Below, piece after piece: positions 6,321-15,000 of a stretch of 18,808 bases of DNA. The stretch's first letter is position 1. Every line of letters begins with the position of its first letter. This DNA comes from JANPCX01 sp046049865 (lineage in GTDB: Bacteria; Pseudomonadota; Gammaproteobacteria; Burkholderiales; Burkholderiaceae_C). The position numbers and the translations under genes were made by a program. A model generated the notes under the pieces. That model worked only from the letters and a program-made list of their open reading frames with translations, searched no databases and was not told the DNA's origin. The stretch is taken from NCBI GenBank assembly GCA_046049865.1, contig JBJOQO010000062.1, positions 1 to 18,808 on the forward strand, read 5' to 3'.

Positions 6321-7063
6321 TCCAGAATTTCCAAGCGGCCATCGAAGTGTTCGACCATGGCGGTGAGGCTTTCCACCCAGTCACCGTCGTTGCAATACAG
6401 CACGCCCTCGATCTCGCGGATTTCCGCGTGGTGGATGTGGCCGCAAACCACACCATGCGCGCCGCGTTTGCGTGCCTCTTTGGCCACGGCCTCTTCAAAG
6501 TCGCTCACATAACTGACAGCGCGTTTGACCTTGAGTTTTAGGTAACGCGACAAGCTCCAGTAGGGCAAACCCAGGCGCGCCCGGGTGGCATTGAACCAGC
6601 GGTTGACCTTGAGCGTGAACTCGTAAGCGATGTCGCCCGCGTAGGCCAACCACTTGGCGCACTGGATCACGCCGTCAAAAAGGTCGCCGTGCGTGACCCA
6701 CAAAGTTTTGCCATCGGCCGTGGTGTGCATGCAGTCCTCCACCACATCGACGCCGCCAAAGTTGTGGTTCAGGTAGCGGCGCGCGAACTCGTCGTGGTTA
6801 CCGGGCACAAAAATGACTTTGGTGCCTTTGCGCGCCTTGCGCAGAATTTTTTGCACCACATCGTTGTGGCTTTGTGGCCAGTACCAGGAGCGGCGCAGCT
6901 GCCAGCCATCAATGATGTCGCCCACCAAATACAAGGTGTCGCAGTGGGTGTCGCGCAGAAACTTCAATAGCGCAACAGCCTGGCAGCCGGGGGTGCCCAA
7001 GTGCAGGTCAGAGATCCAAACCGTGCGCACCTTCAAGCGAATTTTTTCGTCGTCGTGGTCCAT
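6161..7063 (-). CDS. PlcP-like calcineurin-type phosphoesterase
   Basis: This is a 300-aa metallophosphoesterase with all five metal-site motifs: SDLHLG (D19, H21), GDIIDGW (D49), GNHDE (N89, H90), THGDLFD and GHIHH. It is often annotated as UDP-2,3-diacylglucosamine diphosphatase (LpxH-like). Its length, the WYWPQSHNDVVQKILRKARKG segment and the neighbouring diacylglycerol glycosyltransferase fit PlcP better. PlcP is the enzyme that strips phospholipid head groups to diacylglycerol in phosphate-starved bacteria. The start at 7063 is chosen because AAGGA lies 7 nt upstream; ATGs at 7084 and 7102 are alternatives. Its C-terminal tail of about 50 residues (from the SAAVVSPIAEE stretch on) lies antisense to the end of the glycosyltransferase gene. 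It is 74 bp after an XRE regulator gene on the same strand. No convincing Pho box was found directly upstream. Confidence 0.82.
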   Translation of the reverse strand: MDHDDEKIRLKVRTVWISDLHLGTPGCQAVALLKFLRDTHCDTLYLVGDIIDGWQLRRSWYWPQSHNDVVQKILRKARKGTKVIFVPGNHDEFARRYLNHNFGGVDVVEDCMHTTADGKTLWVTHGDLFDGVIQCAKWLAYAGDIAYEFTLKVNRWFNATRARLGLPYWSLSRYLKLKVKRAVSYVSDFEEAVAKEARKRGAHGVVCGHIHHAEIREIEGVLYCNDGDWVESLTAMVEHFDGRLEILDYSAEALPAARSAAVVSPIAEEPVPVGVPVGAAAASIKSANISGNSYTARLSS

Positions 7064-7137
7064 GCCCAAGTCCTTGGCTTGCATGGACACGCATCGTCTC
7101 AAACCCAGATGACGGTGCCGTGAATTTGGCCGTTGGT

Positions 7138-7878
7138 TTACTCAGGTGTGCGTTTGAGATCACGAAACGCCGCAAACAACCATGACCGCATACCCACCAC
7201 CAAGGTGTAAGGCTGCTTCTGATCGCTGGGCAGTTTCTGATCCGCCAGGTGCTGCTGGGCAAAATCCTGGCCAATGCGCTGCAGCCGCTCGGCAAAGCTG
7301 CCCGCCAAACTTTTGCCAATTTGGCCGTGCACCAGCATCAGCATTTCACCTTCGCCATCAAAGCCGCCGGAGAAATAGTCGCCCACCACATGTTGGCGAA
7401 AGAAGCTCATCACGGGCCCATGCGCTCGCCAGCGAAATGTTTTGGCGAGTTTCAATCGGTAGCGGTTCATGGGTTTGAGTTCAATCACACCCAAACGATC
7501 CAGTACGGCCAAGTAGGCAATACATTCAGGCTCGCTCACGGTGTAGGTGCTGATGATTTGTTCAAACGTCCACTGGCTCATGCAGCAGATGGCGATCAAG
7601 AGCAAACGTTTGTCCGCCACCACGGCTTTTTCTTGCTCCAGGGTCAGCTCGCGGCGCAGTGGCTGGGCGTCCACCACCTGACGTGCCAACTCGGCAAAGT
7701 CCATCTTCAAAACCCGCAGCACATCGTCAATGCGCGACAGCGGCATGTCGGCTTTGGCAAAAATGCGCTTGATGCTGGACTCGGACATGCCGAGTTCCTT
7801 GGCCAACTCGGCATAAGTGATGTTGGCGGCTTTGAGTTCCGCCTTGAGGGCGGCGACGAGGTCTTGGGTGGTGCTCAT
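7138..7878 (-). CDS. XRE-type helix-turn-helix transcriptional regulator
   Basis: This is a 246-aa protein. The N-terminal 65 residues are an XRE/Cro-like domain (LKAANITYAELAKELGMSES, then SIKRIFAKADMPLSRIDDVL), which supplies the helix-turn-helix. The remaining 180 residues contain LTLEQEKAVVADKRLLLIAI and a second region CMSQWTFEQIISTYTVSEPE with CIAYLAVLDRLGVIELKP that looks winged-helix-like, but no known ligand domain is recognised. The start at ATG 7878 (MSTTQDL) is chosen because the XRE domain begins directly after it, although the frame is open further upstream. It shares a 190-bp divergent region with the MFS/acyltransferase gene and precedes the plcP-like gene by 74 bp, so it could regulate either. 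The function is inferred from the HTH only. Confidence 0.8.
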   Translation of the reverse strand: MSTTQDLVAALKAELKAANITYAELAKELGMSESSIKRIFAKADMPLSRIDDVLRVLKMDFAELARQVVDAQPLRRELTLEQEKAVVADKRLLLIAICCMSQWTFEQIISTYTVSEPECIAYLAVLDRLGVIELKPMNRYRLKLAKTFRWRAHGPVMSFFRQHVVGDYFSGGFDGEGEMLMLVHGQIGKSLAGSFAERLQRIGQDFAQQHLADQKLPSDQKQPYTLVVGMRSWLFAAFRDLKRTPE

Positions 7879-8068
7879 GGTGCGCAGTGGCCAAATGGTG
7901 AACGAAGTATCGCAAACCGAAACGCAGGGTGACACCACACGCCACCCCTGAACGGGCGGCTTGCTGGGCCAACGGCTTTGCGGCATCGTCGCGGCGCATG
8001 TCGATAATGCCCCGCCTACGCAGCAAATCGCTGCCGTGAATGCCACGGGATAACCCCTAGGAGTGCGC

Positions 8069-9988
8069 TTGAACCAGAACCCGACCCCGAACCCCGCAGC
8101 CCTTGCGCCGACTGAACACCCGAATCAATTCGCCCTACTCCGTCAGCGCCGTTTTGCCCCGTTCTTCTGGACGCAGTTTTTGGGGGCGGGGAACGACAAC
8201 CTGTTCAAGTTTGCCTTCACCGTGATGGTGACTTACCAGCTGCAAGTCAGCTGGTTGCCCAGCCAGCAGGCGGGGCTCGTGATTGGGGCGCTCTTCATTT
8301 TGCCCTTTTTGTTGTTCTCGGCCACCAGTGGGCAGCTCACCGACAAGTTTGACAAAACCATGGTGATACGCCGCATCAAGTCGCTAGAGATCGCCATCAT
8401 GGCGCTCGCCGCCTGGGGCTTTTGGACTTCCCATGTGCCGATGCTGCTCGCCTGCGTGTTTTTGATGGGCTTGCACTCCACCTTGTTCGGGCCGGTGAAG
8501 TTTGCCTACCTGCCGCAGCACTTGAATGAGCGTGAACTCACCGGTGGCAATGGCATGGTGGAGATGGGCACCTTTGTCGCCATCTTGCTCGGCCAGGTCG
8601 CGGGCGGACTGCTTGTGGCCATTCCCGACGTCGGTCCGCACTATGTGGCGCTGGCCTGCATGGCCGTGGCGATCCTCGGGCGGCTCACGGCACAGGCCGT
8701 GCCGCCTTCGCCCGCATCGGATCCGGGTTTGCGCATCAACTGGAACCCGTTCACGGAAACCTGGCGTAACCTGAAACTGGCCCACGGCAACATCGTGGTG
8801 TTTCGCTCGCTGCTGGGCATCTCGTGGATGTGGTTTTTCGGCGCGGTGTTTTTGTCGCTCTTTCCCACGTTTGCCAAAGATGTGTTGCACGGCGATGCCA
8901 AGGTGGCCTCGCTCTTGCTGGTGGTGTTCTCTGTCGGCATTGGCATTGGATCGCTCTTGTGCGAAATGCTGTCGCGCCGCCATGTGGAAATTGGCCTCGT
9001 GCCCCTGGGCGCAATTGGCATGACGATTTTTTCTGTGGATTTGTACTTCGCCTCGCGCAGCCTGCCTGCCGCGCCCATCATGGACGTGGCCACCTTCCTG
9101 GCGCAGCCCCAACATTGGCGCGTGATGGCGGACTTGGCCCTGCTGGCGCTTTTTGCTGGCCTCTATAGCGTGCCGATGTACGCCTTGATCCAGCTGCGCT
9201 CACCGGACAGCCACCGCGCCCGCATCATCGCCGCCAACAACATCCTGAACGCCCTCTTCATGATCGTCAGTTCCATCATGGTGGGCGTGTTGCTGATGCT
9301 GGGTTTGAGTCTGCCCCAGGTGTTTCTGGTCACGGGTTTGCTCAATGCAGTGGTTGGGGCTTATATCTTCTTGCTGGTGCCCGAGTACCTGCTGCGTTTC
9401 ATTGCTTTCATCGCCAGCCACTTCATCTACCGCTTCAAGGTGCGCGGTGACGAGCACATCCCCACCCAAGGAGCGGCCATTCTGGTGTGCAACCACGTGA
9501 GTTTCATCGACGCGGTGTTGCTGATGGCCGCCAGCCCAAGGCCCATTCGTTTCATCATGGACCACCGCATCTTCGCTGTGCCGGTGCTGGGTTGGCTCTT
9601 CAAACTCGTCAAGGCCATTCCAATTGCACCGCAAAAAGAAGACCCCGTGGTTTACGAACGCGCCTTTGAACAAGCCCGTGCCGTGCTGGCCGATGGCGAG
9701 TTGTTGTGCATCTTTCCCGAAGGGGCCATCACCAAAACCGGCGAGCTGGGTGAGTTCAAAGGCGGCGTGATGAAAATTCTGCAAACCCACCCGGTACCTG
9801 TGGTGCCCATGGCTTTGCACAACCTGTGGGGCTCCTTCTTTTCACGCATTGAAGGCGCGGCCATGACCAAACCTTTTCGCCGTGGCCTGTGGAGCCCCGT
9901 CACCTTGGTGGCTGATGCAGCGATCCCCGCAGCGCACGTGACACCTGCGTTGCTGCGTGAACGTGTTCTGGCCTTGCTGCAGCGATGA
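8069..9988 (+). CDS. LplT-like MFS transporter fused to a PlsC-type acyltransferase
   Basis: This is a 639-aa two-domain membrane protein. Residues about 20-420 are a major-facilitator domain like the lysophospholipid transporter LplT (RFAPFFWTQFLGAGNDNLFK, LTDKFDKT, LHSTLFGPVKFAYLPQ). Residues about 430-639 are a glycerolipid acyltransferase with NHVSFID (motif I, catalytic His/Asp, about 474), RFIMDH, and CIFPEGAITKTGEL (motif III, about 547). The likely role is flipping a lysophospholipid inward and re-acylating it. The acyl-ACP synthetase (AMP-binding) domain found in longer LplT-Aas fusions is absent: the frame stops after the acyltransferase. TTG 8069 is preferred as start because AGGAG ends 5 nt before it; the GTG at 8063 overlaps that ribosome binding site. 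It is divergent from the XRE regulator, and the lipoprotein gene follows. Confidence 0.88.
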   Translation: MNQNPTPNPAALAPTEHPNQFALLRQRRFAPFFWTQFLGAGNDNLFKFAFTVMVTYQLQVSWLPSQQAGLVIGALFILPFLLFSATSGQLTDKFDKTMVIRRIKSLEIAIMALAAWGFWTSHVPMLLACVFLMGLHSTLFGPVKFAYLPQHLNERELTGGNGMVEMGTFVAILLGQVAGGLLVAIPDVGPHYVALACMAVAILGRLTAQAVPPSPASDPGLRINWNPFTETWRNLKLAHGNIVVFRSLLGISWMWFFGAVFLSLFPTFAKDVLHGDAKVASLLLVVFSVGIGIGSLLCEMLSRRHVEIGLVPLGAIGMTIFSVDLYFASRSLPAAPIMDVATFLAQPQHWRVMADLALLALFAGLYSVPMYALIQLRSPDSHRARIIAANNILNALFMIVSSIMVGVLLMLGLSLPQVFLVTGLLNAVVGAYIFLLVPEYLLRFIAFIASHFIYRFKVRGDEHIPTQGAAILVCNHVSFIDAVLLMAASPRPIRFIMDHRIFAVPVLGWLFKLVKAIPIAPQKEDPVVYERAFEQARAVLADGELLCIFPEGAITKTGELGEFKGGVMKILQTHPVPVVPMALHNLWGSFFSRIEGAAMTKPFRRGLWSPVTLVADAAIPAAHVTPALLRERVLALLQR

Positions 9989-10050
9989 CGCAGCCGCTTG
10001 TCATCCCCCTTCTTGCTTTATTCCTTGACCGTCAATTTGACTCACTCAAC

Positions 10051-10692
10051 ATGAAAAAACTGGTCTGCTTGTTTTTAACCTTCCTCTTGGTGGCTTGCGC
10101 GACAAAACCTGGCACCTCAACTCCGCCGCCGACCGATGGCCAGGCGAGTGCCGCAACACAGACTGGTGCGGCTGCGGGACCAACGGGTGGGCAGGTGGGC
10201 GAAGCGGTGACTGCGCCATTGCGCACGCTGAACTTGATCAAACCCGATGTGGCCGCTGCGCTGCGCAGCGCAGCCGAGGCCCCTTACGCGCTCCCACAGC
10301 CCTTGACCTGTGACGCCATCGGGGCCGAGGTGGTGGCACTGAACACGGCACTCGGCGCTGATCTGGATGCCGTCGCATCCAACACCAGCGCCAGCTTGGC
10401 CGACCGGGGCACTGAGGCCGCCAACAAAGCCGCCATCGGCGCGCTTCGCAACGCCGCCGACGGTTTGGTGCCCTATGGTGGTTTGGTGCGTCAACTCAGT
10501 GGTGCCAACCGCGCGGCCAAGGAGGCCGCCGATGCGCGGGCAGCAGGCGTTGTTCGCCGGGCCTACCTCAAGGGCCTGGGCCAAGCGATGAAGTGCGAAG
10601 CACCGGCTGTGCCTTTGTCTGAAGGCCGAGCGCCGCCCAAGCCCGCAGCACAACCCAACGAGACCGCACCAACGCCAGCCTCGGAACCTTAA
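10051..10692 (+). CDS. Small hypothetical lipoprotein
   Basis: This is a 213-aa protein. It begins with a lipoprotein signal peptide, MKKLVCLFLTFLLVAC, whose lipobox LVAC puts the lipidated cysteine at residue 16. A Thr/Pro/Gly/Ala-rich linker (about 20-55) follows, then an Ala-rich, probably helical body with one conserved-looking stretch, LKGLGQAMKCEA, and a Pro-rich tail. No enzyme family is recognised; a membrane-anchored structural or adapter role is possible but unproven. The ATG at 10051 is chosen because the signal peptide starts there; an in-frame ATG at 9985 overlaps the upstream gene and would bury the signal. Its stop codon overlaps the stop of the convergent HipA-type gene by 4 bp (TTAA). 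Confidence 0.78.
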   Translation: MKKLVCLFLTFLLVACATKPGTSTPPPTDGQASAATQTGAAAGPTGGQVGEAVTAPLRTLNLIKPDVAAALRSAAEAPYALPQPLTCDAIGAEVVALNTALGADLDAVASNTSASLADRGTEAANKAAIGALRNAADGLVPYGGLVRQLSGANRAAKEAADARAAGVVRRAYLKGLGQAMKCEAPAVPLSEGRAPPKPAAQPNETAPTPASEP

Positions 10693-11972
10693 AACCGTGC
10701 CGCCATGGTGTTGGCCACACTGCGCAGTGCTTGGCTGACCGGCTCGTGCGCGGCCAGCCGCTGCCAAAACTGGCGTGCCAAAGCCACTGACGGCGCGTGA
10801 CTCACAGCAGTCAGCTCGAAGGGTGTGTAGTCGCCCAAGCCGGTGTAGCTGTCGGGTCGCCAACGCATGGGCAACATGTCGTACAGCGGGGCCAGCGAAA
10901 AAACCGCTTTGGCCGGTTCATCGGCCCACAGGCTGAGGTTGCCGAAGTGCATGTCGGTGTTGTTGATGAGGCGGCCAAAAGCCCACCAAGTGCGTGCCAT
11001 GGCGGCGTCGCTTTCGCTCAGGCGGCGCTGCAATACCAAGGCATCGCAGGTGGCCGCCCAGTGTTGCCGTGCACCCGGCACAAAGGCGGCATGCACGGCA
11101 TCCAGTGCCACGGCATGGCGACGACCATCCTGCCCCAGGCGATCAAAGCGGGTGGATTCCAAATAGGTGCGCGCCTTTGTTTCCAGCACCCTTGTTGTTG
11201 CCACAGGGTGCCCATGATCTCTCAGCACTTGCAAGGCAAGTAGCTCGGCATGCAACAAGTCGTGCCAACGCTCGCCAAAAGGCGTTCCACGGGGTGGTGA
11301 GAACTTCACCAGCACGCGCTCGCCCGTGGCCAGTCGGGTCAGAAATTTCGCTTGTTCGCCCCCCGCCGATGAGCCTGCGGGCAGTGTCTGTTGTACATCG
11401 GCCGCGAGCGCGTCGTATTGAGCGCCGCGCTGCAGCAGGTCCAGGGGCAATTCCGGAATCAGCTCACCTTGAGTTTCCCCCAGCGAAATGGCTCCCGGCG
11501 CGTCGTCCACGCGCAAAGCGGCGTAAAGCACTTGTTCCAAATCCCATTGGTCGGGGTCGCTGCCCAACCCCACGGCCTTTCCCCACGCGCGACCCAAAAA
11601 ACCTTGCGCTTTCAGTGGTGACAGGTACCAAGGCAGTTGATCGCGGGTGACCTCGTCGATGCCCTCGGCCTGCACATGCACGCGCCCGCCAGACAAGGAG
11701 GTGAGCGTGCCCCAACGGCGGGTGTGGCCTGCGGCGTCAGTCCACCACAGCGCCTGCTGGGCGGACAAACCACGAATCAATGCCGGGCGACCATAACGCG
11801 TGCGTTTGCCTTGACCCAGCTGCACCAATTGCGGCGCCAAGGCCTGCAAGGCGCGTGACACGGTGGGCTGGCTTTTGCCGCTGAGTTGCTGAAGCTCCAG
11901 CGAACTGGCCAAACCACGCTCGGCCAAGGCGGCCATGATGAGGGCCTGCAAGGAGTCTTGGCGCGCATTCAT
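10689..11972 (-). CDS. yjjJ: HipA-family Ser/Thr kinase with N-terminal HTH (YjjJ/HipH type)
   Basis: This is a 427-aa protein close in length and layout to E. coli YjjJ (HipH). Residues about 1-65 are a winged helix (ASSLELQQLSGKSQPTVSRA). The rest is a HipA kinase: the Gly-rich nucleotide loop region SSAGGEQAKFL (about 200-210), the lysine strand ERVLVKFSPP, the catalytic loop LINNTDMHFGNLS (about 333-345) and the metal-binding YDMLPMRWRP. HipA kinases phosphorylate translation factors such as tRNA synthetases and slow growth; the target here is unknown. A separate HipB antitoxin gene is absent, as usual for YjjJ, whose own HTH probably does the DNA binding. The ATG at 11972 lies within ATTCATGAAT, has no clear Shine-Dalgarno, and sits beside AT-rich repeats that suggest autoregulation. 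Confidence 0.88.
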   Translation of the reverse strand: MNARQDSLQALIMAALAERGLASSLELQQLSGKSQPTVSRALQALAPQLVQLGQGKRTRYGRPALIRGLSAQQALWWTDAAGHTRRWGTLTSLSGGRVHVQAEGIDEVTRDQLPWYLSPLKAQGFLGRAWGKAVGLGSDPDQWDLEQVLYAALRVDDAPGAISLGETQGELIPELPLDLLQRGAQYDALAADVQQTLPAGSSAGGEQAKFLTRLATGERVLVKFSPPRGTPFGERWHDLLHAELLALQVLRDHGHPVATTRVLETKARTYLESTRFDRLGQDGRRHAVALDAVHAAFVPGARQHWAATCDALVLQRRLSESDAAMARTWWAFGRLINNTDMHFGNLSLWADEPAKAVFSLAPLYDMLPMRWRPDSYTGLGDYTPFELTAVSHAPSVALARQFWQRLAAHEPVSQALRSVANTMAARF

Positions 11973-12061
11973 GAATAGAATTCAAAAGAGATTTATTTAA
12001 CAATAACAACATGTTATATCTATTTTGAATTGATTATGAATAGTATTTGAATAGATTTATT
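11971..12061 (-). promoter_or_regulatory. AT-rich promoter and operator-like repeats of the HipA-type gene
   Basis: The 87-bp gap is far more AT-rich than its surroundings. Two imperfect direct repeats, 11971-11998 and 12036-12061, share ATGAATAG at one end and AGATTTATT at the other. An inverted pair AATTCAAAA (11979-11987) / TTTTGAATT (12023-12031) lies between and within them, with the palindrome AACATGTT at 12008-12015. On the minus strand TTCATA (12040-12035) and TATAAC (12018-12013), 16 nt apart, make a plausible sigma-70 promoter. One repeat covers the start codon and the other the -35 region and the stop codon of the upstream gene. Confidence 0.5.
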
Positions 12062-15000
12062 ACGCTGCGCATTGCCTACGGGCATCGCGCCACTGCACCA
12101 TCAAGGCCTCCCACTTGGGCCTGGCGGCTGCCAAGTGGCGCTCCTTCACGTGGCCGTAACCACGAATGTCTTCGGGGATGCTGGCAATCTGCACCGCCAA
12201 TGACAGGTTGTCGTCACGCAGGCCTTGCAGCAGTTCTTCGATGCAAACGCGGTACTGCTGAATCAAGGCGCGCTCCATGCGGCGCTCTTCTGTTTTCCCA
12301 AAGATGTCGAAGGCCGACCCGCGCAGGCCTTTGAGTTTGGCCAGCAACTTGAAGCTGCTGCGCACCCAGGGGCCAAAGGGCTGTTTCACGAGTTCACCTT
12401 TTTGATTCTTCTTGGCCAGCAGGGGTGGCGCGAGGTGGTGGTGGAGCTTGTAGTCGCCCTCAAACTGCGCCGCAATCTTGGCGACAAAACTGGGGTCGGT
12501 GTGTAAGCGCGCCACTTCGTACTCGTCTTTGTAGGCCATGACCTTGAACAAATAACGTGCCACCGCTTGCGTCAATTTCGTGCTGCCCAAAGGCGCTTCT
12601 GCGGCGCGCACGCGGGCTACAAACTGTTGGTAGCTGGTGGCGTAAGCGGCGTTTTGGTAACCCGTGAGGAAGTCCACGCGCTGCTGCACCATGTCGTCCA
12701 CATTGCCAGCCTTCTTCACGAACTGAATCACTTGCGCGGGTTGCATCAACTTGCGCACCGCAGTCAGATCATGGGCAGCTCGGCGGCCCCATTCAAAGGC
12801 CGCCTTGTTGTTGTCGATCTGCACATTGTTGAGTTCAATGGCGCGCATCAAGGCCGCATGGCTCAGAGGAATGCGGCCCTGTTGCCAGGCATAGCCCAGC
12901 ATCAGCGGGTTGGCATAAAGCGAGTCGCCCAAGAGGGTTGTGGCCAGCTCATCGGCGTTCACATGGCCCACGGACTGCGCACCCACAGCCGACGTAATGG
13001 CGCTCTCGCAGTTGCCTGCGGGCGACTGCCAATTGGGTTGCGTCACAAACGTAGCGGTGGGCGATGCATGGCTGTTCAGTGCCACATAGGTGCGGCCCGC
13101 CACCATGGTGGCCAGCGTGGCTTTGTTCGCCGCCACCAAGGGGTCGCAGCCAATGATCAGGTCTGCCTCCGCCGTGCCGACTTTGGTGGTGTGGATGGCC
13201 TCCATGCAGTTGGCGATTTGAATGTGGCTCCAGGTGGCGCCGCCTTTTTGCGCCAGGCCCGCAGCGTCTTGGGTGACGATGCCCTTGCCTTCCAGATGCG
13301 CCGCCATGCCCAGCAACTGGCCGATGGTGATGACACCGGTTCCGCCCACGCCCGCCACGATGATGCCCCAGGGGCTTTCGGCCACAGGCAGCTGGGGCTC
13401 TGACAACGCGGGCAGCGAGAAGGGGTTGGGCCGCTCGGTTTTACTTTTCTTGGCCGACTTCAGTTGCCCACCTTCCACCGTCACAAAACTCGGGCAAAAA
13501 CCTTTCACGCAGGAATAGTCTTTGTTGCAGGTGTTCTGGTTGATTTGGCGTTTGCGGCCGAACTCGGTTTCCAGCGGTTCCACGCTGAGGCAATTGCTTT
13601 GCACGGAGCAGTCGCCGCAGCCTTCACAAACCAACTCGTTGATCACCACCCGTTTGGCTGGCTCCACCAGCTTGCCGCGTTTGCGACGGCGGCGTTTTTC
13701 GGTGGCGCAGGTTTGGTCGTAAATGATGGCGGTGGTGCCTTTGATGTCGCGGAACTGGCGCTGGAGCGCATCCAGCTCGTCACGGTGGTGCACTGTCACG
13801 CCCGCCAGTAAATCAACGCCTTGGTATTTTTGCGGTTCGTCGGTCACGATGACCAACTTGGTCACGCCCTCGGCCTTCAAGCTCTGCATGATTTGCAGCA
13901 CCGAGTGGCCTTCTGGTCGTTCGCCTACTTGCTGGCCGCCCGTCATGGCCACCGCGTCGTTGTACAGAACTTTGTAGGTGATGTTCACGCCGGCCGCAAT
14001 GCTTTGGCGTATCGCCAAGAGGCCACTATGAAAGTAGGTGCCATCGCCCAGGTTGGAAAACACATGGCTGTCGGTGGTGAAGGGTGCTTGGCCCACCCAG
14101 GCCACACCCTCGCCACCCATTTGGCTGAAGGTGACGGTGCTGCGGTCCATCCAGGTGGCCATGTAGTGGCAACCAATGCCGCCCAGCGCGCGTGAACCTT
14201 CTGGCACTTTGGTGGAGGTGTTGTGCGGGCAACCGCTGCAAAACCAGGGCGTGCGCTCTGCGCCCGTTAAATCGACCGTGGTGAGGCTGCGTTCTTTGGC
14301 CTCAATCATGCGAATGCGTTCATCCATGCGGGCTGCGGTGTCGGCATCCACGCCGAGCTTTTTCAAACGTTTGGCGATGGCCTTGGCAATGATGGCGGGC
14401 GTTAAGTCAGCCTGAGCGCGCAAGAGCCAGTTTTGACTCGGGTTGGGTCGGCTCCATTCGCCGCCATGCCCACCGTAAGGCCCGTCCCGGTCCGCGTCGC
14501 CTTCAGCTTCATCGAACTTGCCCAGCACATTGGGCCGCACGTCAGCACGCCAGTTGTAGAGCTCTTCTTTGAGCTGGTATTCAATGACCTGGCGCTTTTC
14601 TTCCACCACCAAAATTTCTTGCAACCCTTGAGCGAAGGCGCGGGTGATGGTGGCTTCCAGCGGCCACACCACATTCACCTTGTGCAGGCGGATGCCCAGT
14701 TGGCGGCAAACATCGTCGTCGAGCCCGAGGTCATGCAAGGCTTGGCGGGTGTCGTTGTAGGCCTTGCCGCTGGCGATCAAACCGAAGCGGTCGTTCTGCC
14801 CTTCAATCACGTTGTAGTTGAGTTTGTTGGCCCGCACATAAGCCAGCGCGGCATACCACTTGTGGTCCATCAAACGGGCTTCTTGTTCCAGCGGGGCGTC
14901 GGGCCAGCGGATGTGCAAACCGCCCTCGGGCATGGGAAAGTCAGTGGGAATCACGATGTTCACGCGATCCGGGTCAACGAAAACGCTGCTGGCCGACTCC

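Noticed and set aside
6161..7063. LpxH (lipid A pathway) assignment for the phosphoesterase
   Set aside because: The motifs fit both, but its length of about 300 residues and its context beside a diacylglycerol glycosyltransferase and Pho box favour PlcP; not fully excluded.
7064..7137. Possible Pho box upstream of the plcP-like gene (CCGTCAT at about 7104-7110, minus strand)
   Set aside because: Only one half-site is good; the second repeat matches 3 of 7 positions.
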